Source of the DNA: Pezicula radicicola
Taxonomy: Eukaryota; Ascomycota; Leotiomycetes; Helotiales; Dermateaceae
Direction: 5' to 3'
Assembly: GCA_003008705.1 (NCBI GenBank)
Contig: PDUO01000046.1
Coordinates: forward strand, 310,001-374,000
DNA length: 64,000 nucleotides
Part shown: in pieces, positions 47,457 to 58,494 of the stretch
How positions within the stretch are numbered: position 1 is the stretch's first letter
How the letters are laid out: every line of letters starts with the position of its first letter
The notes under the pieces: model-generated
Seen by the model: only the letters and a program-made list of their open reading frames with translations
Told to the model about the DNA's origin: nothing
Database searches by the model: none
Made by a program: the position numbers and the translations under genes

Positions 47457-49848
47457 TAAATAGAGGAGATGAATCGGTTGATTAATAAAGGAGTTCAAGG
47501 TGGAAAGAATAAATGAGAACTGATTATGAAATTCATAGCGGTGTCAATACCCAGGGGCAACAAATGGGAAGGAAAGACTGGCATGATAGCCATGGTGTTT
47601 GGGGTCTGCTCTAAATAATCATTCATGCATATGATGGGCATCACATTTTGCATATAAGGAAGGTTGGGGCTTTAAGGCACTAAGACCATATCGTGCCGAT
47701 TCATGAGAGAGTACGGAGTACATAATTGAGGGACATATTGAATATAAACACCTTGGGACATTGATCTCTTGCTCAGCCTTCTAGCATCTGTTAGTTTGCT
47801 ATATGTTCCACTACCCCGGTAACTGACTTTCTTCATTTCAGTAAACAAGTTAGCCTAAGCTGTTTCAATCGGAGCTCTGCATAGATAAGTATTCCCTTTC
47901 TAATTCTACACTCCTATGGGAGCTTGGTCAAGGTAAGCGCCATTGTGTTGATTCGAAGACTCCTAAAGGTACGGCATAAAACCAGAGGACGAATCTCTGA
48001 AAACCTCAATTCTAGACTAGTACTATACTAGCTTATCTTAAGCAGGATTTTAAAGTGCAGTATTATTATTATCTTCCTTGAAATTTCCAACTACAGGCTT
48101 TAGATTAGGTACTAACATCGAATGAATTACTGAAATAAGTTAGTTACTAAATTGATTCCACTAGATACAAATAAGTAGGTGATTACGGTCGTGTAGCAGT
48201 GCCTGCTCTTCTCACAGAAAGTTTTCTAATTTCTTTAGATGGTTGTAGAAGAACCTTTAGTCTTCCAGAAGTATTTCTTAGGAGACGAATTGAGATTAAG
48301 CGACGAGATCTAAGTAACCCATTCTGGCCTATCCCCTCCTTTGTATATTGGCTAACGCTTAGGCTATAGGGACGTGCAATAAGGTATCGATTAAACAGAG
48401 TGTCTAATCCTTACCTACATGACTAATATACCAAGGAGGGGATAGTATTAGTAGTATATAAAATAGTTCGTTCAGATTAGTCGCTAAGTCCACTTTTGTA
48501 TACAAATTCTTACTATATAGTAAGTGTGATTTATACATACTAATCTCCCTACCACGTAGGACAGTTTGTATATCCTACTAAAGTAAAGTCAACTTTCAGT
48601 TAGTTAGTTTCGATATACAGGTCCTATAGTTTTTGATATATTTCTCCCTCTGTGATATTTCAGAGAAGCGCATGCAAATACCTTTGTCTAAGAAATTTCC
48701 TATCGTTTTTCGTTTTATGTTGTCTTAAGGTGACCCGGTCTTATGAGAGTGATGTTATATGTGAGAATTGTAAAAGGGGGGGGAGTGGGAGCATAAGATG
48801 CGGATTCGACCTTAGACCTCAGAGATAAAGCAGCGTAACAAATTAAGACGTTTTATTTATGTATATTCCCAATCTCAGCTTCCATCTTCTTTTTATACCT
48901 GCACTCTCGCATTATTCATCCACAACTTTTCTATGTACTTAACCTAAGATTTCTCATGTATGCTTACAGGTCTGATATCATTCTATTAGCTCTGTTATTA
49001 ATTGTAAGGTTCCCTTTTAGTGTTTCTTTTTATTTTCCCTTCTATGATCACAACTATTACAAGCTTTAGGTCAGATATTGAAATCAAGTGAGTTACTCTA
49101 GCCAAGTAGGTTACTTAAATCAAGTGAGTGACTATGATCACGTGGCAGTGCCCGATTCCACAGTAAGATTTCCAGTTTCTATAGACTAGATAGCAAGAAG
49201 TAGGCGACATGTTTAGTACCTACTATAGCCTTATAATCTTGTCATTTCAGACTCCCATTGAGTGAAATACTTAGATTGAGTGCTTAGCGTATAGAAAGTG
49301 TTGAATCCAGTGAATATATGGGAATAGTCATGTGATTGCCCACCATAAGTAGGCTCTTCTCCCACACACTAGCTTCCACACAGAACACAGAACACAATAT
49401 AACCACATTGCCACCCACATGTTGCTGCTGTCCAAATAGCCTTCCCATTCAACAGAAAGGGTAAAAGAAATTTGACTTCAAAATATCCTACAAAAACAGG
49501 ACCAACTCCTGAGAACTTTGAAAGCAACAAGAGCAGCCTGAAAATATACAAATCAACAGACGAACTCATAAAATTTAAATATCACTGCGACCCAGCGAGA
49601 GCATACGTTTTGTTTCAAAAAATTGGTATTTTCGTAAACTGCAAACTAGCTAAGTCGATTTTATGCTAGAAACCTTTACCGGCTATCACTGAAAGAGCAA
49701 TAACACCTTACAAAGACATCAAACAAATATGCAAACGCTTCGGTTTTCCTATCGCGTTCCAGCCAGCGAACCCAATGCCCAGAAACTCCTATTCAAGCAA
49801 AATAATAGCATGGATATATACCGATTGCAAAACTGGGGAAGACATAAG
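47457..49848. other. AT-rich intergenic with diverged repeats
   Basis: No ORF with support. Contains the duplicated segment at about 48100 and 49063, plus minisatellite-type motif units (AGTGAGTTACT, GTAGGTTACTTAAATCAAG). Confidence 0.6.
48100..49190. repeat. Diverged direct repeat pair, about 120 bp each
   Basis: Copy at 48100-48225 and copy at 49063-49180. Shared order: GCTTTAGRTYAG, a GANTTACTNNAN stretch, AAGTANGTNAC or AGTTAGTTAC, then YGTGTRGCAGTGCC and AAGTTTTCTAATTTCT or AAGATTTCCAGTTTCT. Most differences are transitions. Both carry minisatellite-like units. Confidence 0.65.
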
Positions 49849-52789
49849 CTAATGGAGCTTCTCTTGCATGACCACAACAGCCGCATAACCAGCGCAACAC
49901 TGTGTTGTCATACTGTGCGAGCACCAAGGACACAAAATCGCCGTGGTCATCTTGCCAGAAACACCCAGATCCTTGTCTTCGACAATATTGTACGGCTTGG
50001 CCATACATTCATAAATCTTTGAGGGCATGTCGTGGAAGTAGTGACAGGAGCAACACACGACAAACATCTTCGCAATTGGGTCGGGGCCAAAAGAGTGGCT
50101 GCTTGCAGGAGCTTGCTGAAATGCGAGCCGGCCAGCCTTTGAGACCTTCGAGAGTGGACCTGCATTGGGGATGTTCTTTCTCGCATTCTGAAGATATTGG
50201 CCACTAGCAGGGTCCATTGATGAAGTCCTATCACTGCTTTGAGATCTTGGAGGCAAGTTCGAAGTAGACTGAGAATCTTTGTCCTGGTAAGCAGGTTCTG
50301 AAGCTTGTCTAGCCATCTTCACCGATTCTTCTTTTCCCTTGCCTTTCGACGGGCGGCGGCCAAGAGCCTGGTGCTTCAATGTTGGCAGGAAACTCAGGTC
50401 ATCATTCATATCTGGTGTGGATACGGATCTCGAAATACTTGGCCGGCGGTTTAAGTCGCTTGCAAGAGCCTTCTCGACTTCAGGACCAATTGCAGTTTGT
50501 GGTTTCGGGCGAAGAGCGGGATGAATTAGCAGCTCTGGTGAGGACATGATGTACTCCGCATTTCCCAAAACTTCCTCGGCGTCATGAAAGGCATCATACA
50601 CACTACTGTTATCCCCAGCACTGCCACCCTCTTGCTTCATCTTTTCGCTGAGAACCGATGCCGCAGCTGCACTCTTGAAATCTTTTGTGGCGTAAAGCTC
50701 ATCCTTTTGTGAGTTGGGCCTGGAGGCATTAGGTGTGGTGACATTTGTACCAGAATCTGATACGTATGAATTATCTTCGCTAGAAGATCGTAACGAGCTT
50801 GGGTGAGACGTCCGGGATCCAGCATTTGCATACATCTCTAGTGGTGACATTGGAGGAACTGGTGGCATCGCCTCGCCCAGCAGAAGCTCTGCCTTGCTAA
50901 GAACTCTCAGTGTAGTATTGGAATTATTTGGAGAAGAAGTCAAACTACTAGATCCAGACTTTGGAGAGACGTTGAAAGTGTTGGAGTTCCTCGAAAAAGC
51001 GGCTTTTGCTGCGGATTTAAAATTCTTGAAAGACGGGGACACGGGGTAGTTCTTTGATGACTTGTCGTCCTTCGAAGATGTAGCTTGGGTTAAATGGTTA
51101 TTATGTGGCATTGTTTGAGTTTGCGCCATAAAGGAATGATAGCCATCTGAAATGTGACTCGGGGAGCTGTCGTTGTCCGATTCGACAGTAGAGTGCCTTG
51201 GCCGGGTAGACGAAGATTCTTCTGGTGGGGGGTTTTGTGTCTTGACGTTGGGTAGAGCAGTCTGATTAGAAGGCTTGCGTTCATACTGATGTACGGTTGT
51301 AGCAGGACGGCCACGGCTTTGCTCTCGCGCACTTTGGGACATCACGAATTGCCCATTGGGAGAATTAGGGCTTACAGGCATCTCCTTAAGCTCACCACTT
51401 ATTCTAATCGGTTCTATATTGCCCCTACGCGACTTGGGTCCGGGCGGTTCAAGGAGGGTTGTAAATTCTTGTAAGATGCCATCTTCTGTTGGAAGAGGTC
51501 CAAAGCCATTCCTAGAATCGAGGCGTAGCTGATCTGCGGAAGAGATCTTACTTTTGGGACGTCGCTTAATATTCCTCTCCATGATGGAGCTTCCAGTTGA
51601 AAGTCGCTTTTCAGCTTCAAGATCCCGAACTAAGCGTGTAGTATAAGAAGATTCCTCACCATTGCCATGGGAATTATTTCGGGTCCGGATTTCTTCCTCG
51701 GCTTCTGACTCGGAGCTCGCGGGAGGCATCGTGGGTTCGAATTTAAGAAACTCCGGGACACGCTGCGCAGGAGGAGCGCCTGCGTCGCGTTGAATCTGCT
51801 CGAGAAGGGCGGTATTCGTGGTAGTGGTAGTGAGCCTTTGGATCTCATCTTGAACAGCACCCTCGTTCTGACGTGCAAGTTTCAAACCACCAACAAACCC
51901 TCCTGTGCCCACTGGAAGCTCAGCTTCTGCTGGACTTTGAGGCTTATCCTGTTTCCATGGCCCCGGAATGTTCTTCAGACCATTTACTACAACTTCCATG
52001 CTTCCTCTCCTCGAATCGCGCCTAGGTCTCGGGCTTTCTGGAGCCGCAGGGCGCTGGTCGGAGATAATCTCAAGTATGGGAGCGGAGGTGGACCTCTCCA
52101 CTGGAGTTGCGCCTGCGTTGATCTTGTCGAAGATCTTGCTGGTTGGCGGAGATTTGTGCAACCTCTTCGCATTTGCATGCTTCTTAGCATCCTTGGCCTC
52201 TTTCTCAGCTCTTGCTTTCTCTTTCCTGCGCTTGTCTCTGGCTTCCTTTGCCTCCTTCTTCTCCTTTCGCGTCTTGCTGTCGTCCCATCCAGGAGATTGG
52301 CATATAGATGACGCATCAGACCCATTTCCATCATCGTTGTTGGAAAGAACCTCTATCTTCAGCGTACTCGGTTCCTTTGGCTGGATCTCAGCTGAAGTCT
52401 CATCTGGATTGCCCGCCGGAGCCTGAGTAGCAGCAGTAGCAGCAGCAGCAACAGTCAATGGGGATAAAGTTGGCACAGTCATTGCTCTACCGTGGGAGTG
52501 CAGATGTGCTGGACGTTGTTCTGGGATGAAGTTGGATACACGGCGACCATAGATGTCGTTAGAAGTAGAGGTACGACGGGACCGGACAGGCAATGTCGTC
52601 GTCGTCGCAGCTTGCATTCGGTCAATCTGGATAATTCTTTCTTAGCCAGAGTCCAAGCCACTTTCAGGCGAGGAGCTATGATTGTGTGTCGTGGCATCGT
52701 ACCTTCTGTTTCCTCTCAATGTCCAGCATACGGTTCAAGGACTTCTTACTGAAGCCCCATGGCCGATGTTGCCCCTCGGTGGAAGCCAT
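49849..52789 (-). CDS. Large disordered protein with Cys-rich C-terminal module
   Basis: The first exon is 52789-52703 and encodes a conserved-looking start (MASTEGQHRPWGFSKKSLNR); the intron is 52702-52627; the second exon is 52626-49849. The total is 954 residues. The body is Ser/Pro/Glu-rich and low complexity, with a Lys/Glu/Ala helix at about residues 147-186 (KEAKEARDKRRKEKARAEKE). The last 72 residues form a compact module with CCSCHYFHDMP, IYECMAKP, ILCPWCSHSM and TTQCCAGYAAVVVM, a likely zinc-binding fold. Many SP/TP sites suggest phosphorylation. It may be a cell-polarity or signalling scaffold, but I do not recognise a named family. Confidence 0.88.
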
Positions 52790-55426
52790 CGAGCCACAGA
52801 ACCTTGAAGTGTAGACCGTTTGCAACTATCGTCGATTATTCTACCTACCTGATGGATCAGAGTACCCGCATCGTCATCAGCTTCTCAAGGCGTGAATTCA
52901 CCGAATAAGGCAAAGATGAGGGGTGGGAGGCGTTGGTCCGGTGTGGATTGTTGTTGTTGTGTTCGGGCTGAATTTGAGTTCTTACTTAGCTGAATTCCAG
53001 GCTAGACGGGAGAGTTAATAATAGACGACTACCAAGTAACGAGCAAGGCCTGTAGACTTGGTTTGGACCAACGCAGACAGAGACTCTACTTATGAAGGGA
53101 CGGTGTGAAGACGGAAAACACGGGACAACGACAACAACGTGACAGAGCGAAGAAAAAGGAAAAAGGAAAAGGAAATGCGAAGATCCAATATTATTAGAGC
53201 TGGGCTCATGGATGTACCTGCGTTGTTGGCTGAACCATGAACATGTGACACCCCATTGGCTCGCCGCTGGTTGTGACACAAACCAGTCCCATCTGACTGC
53301 TGCTACTGCACCTACAAATACAGTATAACTAGGTATGGCACAGTACTTCGGGAGTTCTGGCGTCGTGCGGTGTGACAATTTGTGTTGTGCACTGAACCTT
53401 TATTCTTGGCTGAATAGGTTGCTGCCAGCACAGACAGACTGGTAGCGCCTAAAAGATACCTTCAAGCTCCAGGCTGTTGGTGGCCTAGCGCAGCAGTAAT
53501 GTACGGCATTTACAGGGCCTTCTCTCCTCCGAGACGAATTTAGATAGTGCTTGACTCCACTATTTACTCTACGATCCCCCAGAAAAGTCCTCGATCGATC
53601 CTGGATCTTCGTCCAGCATTGAGAACAAGGAACAGCTTATTCACAGAATGCCTCATATTGTCTTATTACAGAGTATTGCTTCCTATTCGAGAAGAACGAA
53701 ATCTCCCATCCCCTTTTTGGTTTATATTCACCACATCATACTATTTGTCCTAATTCTCCTAAATGATAAATCACGCCAACTCTGCAGCAACAGCGGGGTG
53801 ATTCCCCCAGGGATCTCCCAGGAATCGCTTGGCTCACTGGCCATTCTTTGTAGATCTGTGACGATGCGGGTACCTGGCGCATCCGTGAACATCTCAAGCG
53901 AGGAGCTGCTGCGGCTCAGTCTTCGGATTACCTCGTACTACCGGTACATTTCAGATTCCTAGTCATGAATAAATGTAAGATGAGATCTTGAAACGTTTCA
54001 AAATATCCCCTGCTTCTATAAAATATAGCCTAATAATGCTTGCTTTTTATTCAAAGCAAGACAAGATCCCGTAGCTATGCGATGGGCAATATCAGACGTT
54101 TCTTGCGATGCTATAGGTGGATACTCTGCTTATTTTCAATGGTCTAGATGCGAGTAATCACGGAAGACTGTGCTTACTAGAAGGATCAAACTCGGGATCA
54201 GCATCGGATACAGCAATCAGCCATTGTAGATCGCCAATCCATACTTCTATTTGCTTTCTATTACAGCTACTCGAACTTTATGTTGGATAAACGATGTAAT
54301 GTTGTATATTTAACTACCTAGCGAGTACGCAAGGATTGGTCATATTGAGGGTAAAAGGACGAAAGTCTACGGGCACCTACGTCCTACGTTGATGGCACTT
54401 ACTAGTTAACACGTTGGCGAAAAAACCACGATACATTGACGTTAAAACAATTGCGGGTTGGTGATTCTCATAATATTTCGGTACCAGCTGAATTGCTGTA
54501 ACTTCTTAGTGACAAGCAAAAAGCAATCATGATGTTTTCATCCTCGGACATGGCGGGCAGCAGTCGCTGCCGCGGGATGTATACGAAGACACGGCGCATA
54601 AATATTGATATTTCCAACTGAATCACTATGTACTCTGAAATAGGCCCAAACTAACTAGTTCTAGCAAATTCTACAGGTATTAATATAAGCTCTGCTCTAT
54701 TCTAGACGAAAGGTTCCATTTGGAATTGACAATATTTATGCGCTGTTCTTTCGTACCTTCGTAAGACTTGCGCAACTATGGTGTGCTCTTGGCTTGAAAG
54801 GGGGTTTTAGCCTAACTTGTTAAGAAAATATACAACGGCTCGAACTATGTTTCCAGACTACTGGTATCTAGCACGAAGCACTAAGTGTTGTTGCATCATA
54901 ATCAACTTCATTCCACGTGTGATGGCGCTCACTAATTGAGCAGCTGGTAAGCCAAAACCCCGATCAAGACTATCTCCTGCGCAATAGTAAAGGGCGTTGC
55001 ATTGTTGCTGGAATAAAGAGCGCATAGCTCTTCATATAGAAATGTTGATTGGTTGCCTTTCTCAAGAACTGATGTTCACCCCAGAGCAACGTTCATCAGT
55101 ACTTCCAGGGCCAAGACGGCTAGTTATTCAATGCCCAGCATTGCGCCGTCTTGGTACCAAGACCCGTTCATCTCCTTGCCATGTACTTCTGCTCAATACC
55201 TTTCTGTCCATGCTCCTCATGGGCTTGGCCTTCCTTTCCATATGATCAACCATCCCATCTTCCTGGTTATTCTGCAATTCCTTTCGCGGCTTCAAACCAT
55301 GTCTCTCAAACCCCTCTTTCGTAGGTGCAACATGCATCCAACTCTCCTCACCAATCGCTAAATCCAAAAGACCAGCTCATCCTCGGCCTCTTTTTCTTTC
55401 TTCTTTCGTGCTGCACACCTCACCCA
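52790..55426. other. Intergenic, no gene supported
   Basis: Begins with the promoter/5' UTR of the disordered-protein gene. ORFs at 52986-53378 (minus) and 53648-53962 (plus) show no domain. From about 53960 onward AT-rich with an inverted repeat near 54573-54765. Confidence 0.5.
54573..54765. repeat. Imperfect inverted repeat (hairpin), arms about 40-45 bp
   Basis: The left arm contains ACGAAGACACGGCGCATAA then ATATTGATATTTCCAA; the right arm contains the near-complement TTGGAATTGACAATATTTA then TGCGCTGTTCTTTCGTA. The loop is about 100 bp. It has no coding capacity and may be another foldback/MITE relic of a different family. Confidence 0.55.
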
Positions 55427-56111
55427 TTAAGGCGTCAGCCGAAGCTTCAACTCATGTGGTGTCCGTAACCTTACTGCAAGCCACTTTCCATTTGGGCGAT
55501 GTTCTTCCGGTAGCTTGTCCAGAGTACTGATTTCAAGAAGATGCTCATTTGTACCTCTGTTCATCGCCGAGATTCTGTCAGGCATTACTTCCTTCAAGAA
55601 TTCGAGTGAGGCATTGATGTTAAGATCCAATGCACGTTGACGATTGACTTTCATTTTTAACGCCAAGCTCACTATCCGAGGATAAAGCACGGAACCCCAA
55701 CGGTCATAAGCCAACATAGCGCGTCGTGTTCCTTGGCTTCCTTGCATCGCGATATACTGTAACTGCATGGAAGTTGTCTGGCCAGCACACAAAAGTCTCT
55801 GAATTTATGCCAAGCAGAGGAGTGTTGATGCGATGCGAAGGATCGTCCGGACGAGGGGTTGCTGCTCCCCAGATATCATATATAATTCCTTGCCCTATGA
55901 ATTGGAATCTGTCGTGGTGCCGAAGAACTTCAACTGTTGTCGCCGCACCAAAGGAATGACCCAACATCGTTACTTGCTGAAGATGAAAGCGGTCTTTCCA
56001 AGACATCCAGTCTACCCCCGTAAGACCTCTCGAACTACTTCCAATATTGCCTTTCACCCGTAAAATTTCCCTCGATACAGATTCTCCTTCTCCCTTGCAA
56101 ATCAAAGTCAT
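55427..56111 (-). pseudogene. Decayed PAF-acetylhydrolase-like gene, C-terminal half
   Basis: Two overlapping frames carry recognisable family sequence. The first (56111-55704) has the nucleophile motif LGHSFGAATTVEVLRH, then IIYDIWGAA and PLLGINSETFVCWPDNFHAV. The second (55792-55427) has SVLYPRIVSLALKM, ALDLNINASLEFLKEVMPDR and NRGTNEHLLE. Between them the frame shifts, and the segment that should hold the family's catalytic His is absent. Upstream of 56111 the frame meets a stop after the DYHVM stretch, and no N-terminal half is seen, so the gene is incomplete. It belonged to the serine-lipase/esterase group that cleaves short-chain phospholipid esters. Confidence 0.75.
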
Positions 56112-56389
56112 GACATGGTAATCTCAAGAATAATGGAATACAATCGTAGATGAAGACGAAACTTGAAACCTCTCCTATCTCTTCCAGGTTCAAGCAAGAG
56201 AAAGGTCGCTACGTCACCCATCACGCGGTGATTCTTCGATAACCGAGCTTTGAAAAGGGGTAAGGGGCTCAATGGATTGTCCTCTACAAACTTTCATAGT
56301 TTCATCCTCGATGTAAAATGAGCATTCCTAATGATTTAAATTTACTATCTTCCAGCAAAAGCCGGCTGCGGCCATTAATCTTGTAATTG
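56112..56389. other. Interval between PAF-AH relic and MITE
   Basis: The expected N-terminal half of the PAF-AH gene is missing here. No other feature seen. Confidence 0.4.
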
Positions 56390-56550
56390 TACCGTACGAA
56401 GTGGTTTATAGGAGATCATTTTGAATAGCTATCTATTCAGATAAGAGATGGAGTTGAGTAACTCACTTGATCTAGGTAACTTACGTAGTTGACTTGGATA
56501 ACTCAGTTGCCCTAATCAAAATGATCTCTTATAACCCAATTTGTACGGTA
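56390..56550. mobile_element. MITE, copy 3 (same family, longest)
   Basis: A 161-bp element. Left end TACCGTACGAAGTGGTTTAT then AGGAGATCATTTTGA; right end complement TACCGTACAAATTGGGTTAT then AAGAGATCATTTTGA, so about 35-bp terminal inverted repeats with few mismatches. Both ends start with TA. The interior has three minisatellite-type units (GAGTAACTCACTTG, TAGGTAACTTACGTAG, GACTTGGATAACTCAG). It sits between two pseudogenes. Confidence 0.88.
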
Positions 56551-56585
56551 CAAATTCAATGACCTCTACTTTAATTCGATGGCTT

Positions 56586-57960
56586 CTATATCAGAGTTCG
56601 CCGGGTCCGCCTACTGCTGAGGTCCTGTCGTAGATCCAGCGCCTGTTGAATAACACCGAACACGATATTTCCGCCTTCACGAACAGTGCCTGATTCAATG
56701 CTGTGCAAGACCCATTCGTTTCTCTCAAAGATTCTCCCCACTCTATCATTCATGGCTAGGAAGTTCAACTCCAACTCGGGACCAGCATATTGGAGTAAGT
56801 CTGCTTTCAAATCCACCAGAGCTTGAGCACCCGTTATGTCAATTCGCTCGACATTTGCAAAATCAATTATGACAACTCTCAGCGACATGGATACGATCGA
56901 GATTCCAGCTTTTTCTCGCAGGTATCAAATATGGCTCTCACCAGTCGTGTCCACAACCTGTCTTTCTCGAGTTGAGGTTGTGCTGGAATTCTAGAAGTAT
57001 ATGTATAAACCTTGTTGAGAGTGTTCTTCTTGACCTTCTTAGCATCCAGGAAGAGAATGGACTCATAGAGCTTGAAAACTTGGGTATCCTCTAGAACACC
57101 TCCAGTAATATCTTCGACCGCATGGGAATACAAAATATGGATGCTAGAAGTCGTGACATGCGTCACTCGGACAAATGCGATACGAAACAGCATGTAAACC
57201 AAACTATAACCAACAGCTGCTACGACGCCAACCTCAACAGACGCAAACAAGGCCACCTAAAACGAAGCTATATTGGCGATAAAATCTGCTAAGGAGAACT
57301 GCCAGTATTTATAGAAAAAATTGATTAGAATGATGATTTGCCAAACAGCCATAATGATAACCGCTGACAAGGTTGCTTTTGGGATCCAGTAAAAAGCTCC
57401 AGCGAGCTTATCTATGCCGATCACACAAGCAGATGTTATAAGTCTGCTCGATGGTGACTTGACCCCAGACTCGGAGTTGACAGCTTTCCTAGAAAAACCA
57501 CCAGTTATCAGCATAGCCTAGAAAAGGCTGCTAACAAAGTTAGTGAGTCCAATAAAAACAACTCCTAGCTCTGATCAATCACATAGTTGTGCCGACGTTC
57601 CAAATGACTTGCCTATCGCAAGATGTTCAAGTGCTACAGCTAAGGCGGTTGGAAACCAAGCGGAAAGCAGTCAATATTGACCAGGAATATTAGCTAATTT
57701 TATATAGGCTAGACTCTATGGCACAAAGAGGATTCCAATGGTCAATCCTGGCAGAGTATCGTGAAACGACCGGGTGGCAAATATTGTGGCAGCCATTGGA
57801 TCACAGGGATTTTTTCGGGAAAAATATCTCTCCGTGGCTGATGGTGTTGCTCGTATCCCTTTGTGATAGTGAATCCTTGTTTGACGCAGAGTTTCGTCAC
57901 CAGCTGAGAACTTAGTACATAGTCGCCAACGATTCTTCTAAAAATTCATGTTGCCCATCT
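56586..57960 (-). pseudogene. Decayed SulP sulfate permease gene
   Basis: Conserved sulfate-permease sequence is split over several frames: the EHLAIGKSFG and NYVIDQS parts (about 57640-57560), IGLTNFV, TGGFSRKAVNSESGVKSP, DKLAGAFYWIPKATLSAVII, VAVGYSLVYMLFRIAFVRVT, and a C-terminal STAS domain (RVVIIDFANVERIDITGAQA). At least two in-frame TAG codons stand where the family has Trp (before VALFASVEVG, near 57257) and Gln (after NYVIDQS). At least two or three frameshifts occur (near 57560, 57520 and 56885). Both nonsense codons fit C:G-to-T:A changes. The N-terminal transmembrane half is lost or unrecognisable beyond about 57960. Confidence 0.88.
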
Positions 57961-58494
57961 TTTATTAGTAATCATACTATAAGTGACATATATCAATTGT
58001 AGCATTGTACACGTATCAGGACCCAGAGCTGCCTGCATCTTTAAGTCGCAACCCAGAAAACGACGCTGTCCAATTAAGCTACACATCACGCAATATCATC
58101 AGATCTGAACGCAATACAGGTAGCTGGGTAAATTCAATTTTAATTAGTGGGCCAAAATTCTAAATAACAGCTCTTGGTTGACAGAGATCTTTTCCAAGAC
58201 AGTGCTTACGCTGTTGTGAGTCCCGCCTATCACTCCATCCACTTTTGCGAGCCAAGAAGCGAGAAGCACGCCATGACCAGCCCCAGCTCAGTTCTAATTC
58301 AATAAAGTTCTTTTATCTGCATATTCATCCCCGCTACGCGGGTAATCAAAAGCATAAGTGTAATATTGCCATGATGACGAAGGAAGCGGGTGACGAGGTA
58401 TGAAATTCAATTCCACTTTGTATATCTGCTCTTTTAGAAGGACAGCTCCCAACACTATTTATCCTTTAATGTAAATTACATCCCCAATACCAAG
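57961..58494. other. Intergenic and promoter of DUF3604 gene
   Basis: No ORF with support. It lies between the permease relic and a start codon at 58495. Confidence 0.5.

Noticed and set aside
52986..53378. 130-codon minus ORF 5' of the disordered-protein gene
   Set aside because: It lies in the likely promoter/leader on the same strand and has no family features.
53648..53962. 104-codon ORF
   Set aside because: The C-terminal helix looks protein-like, but there is no exon partner or recognised family.
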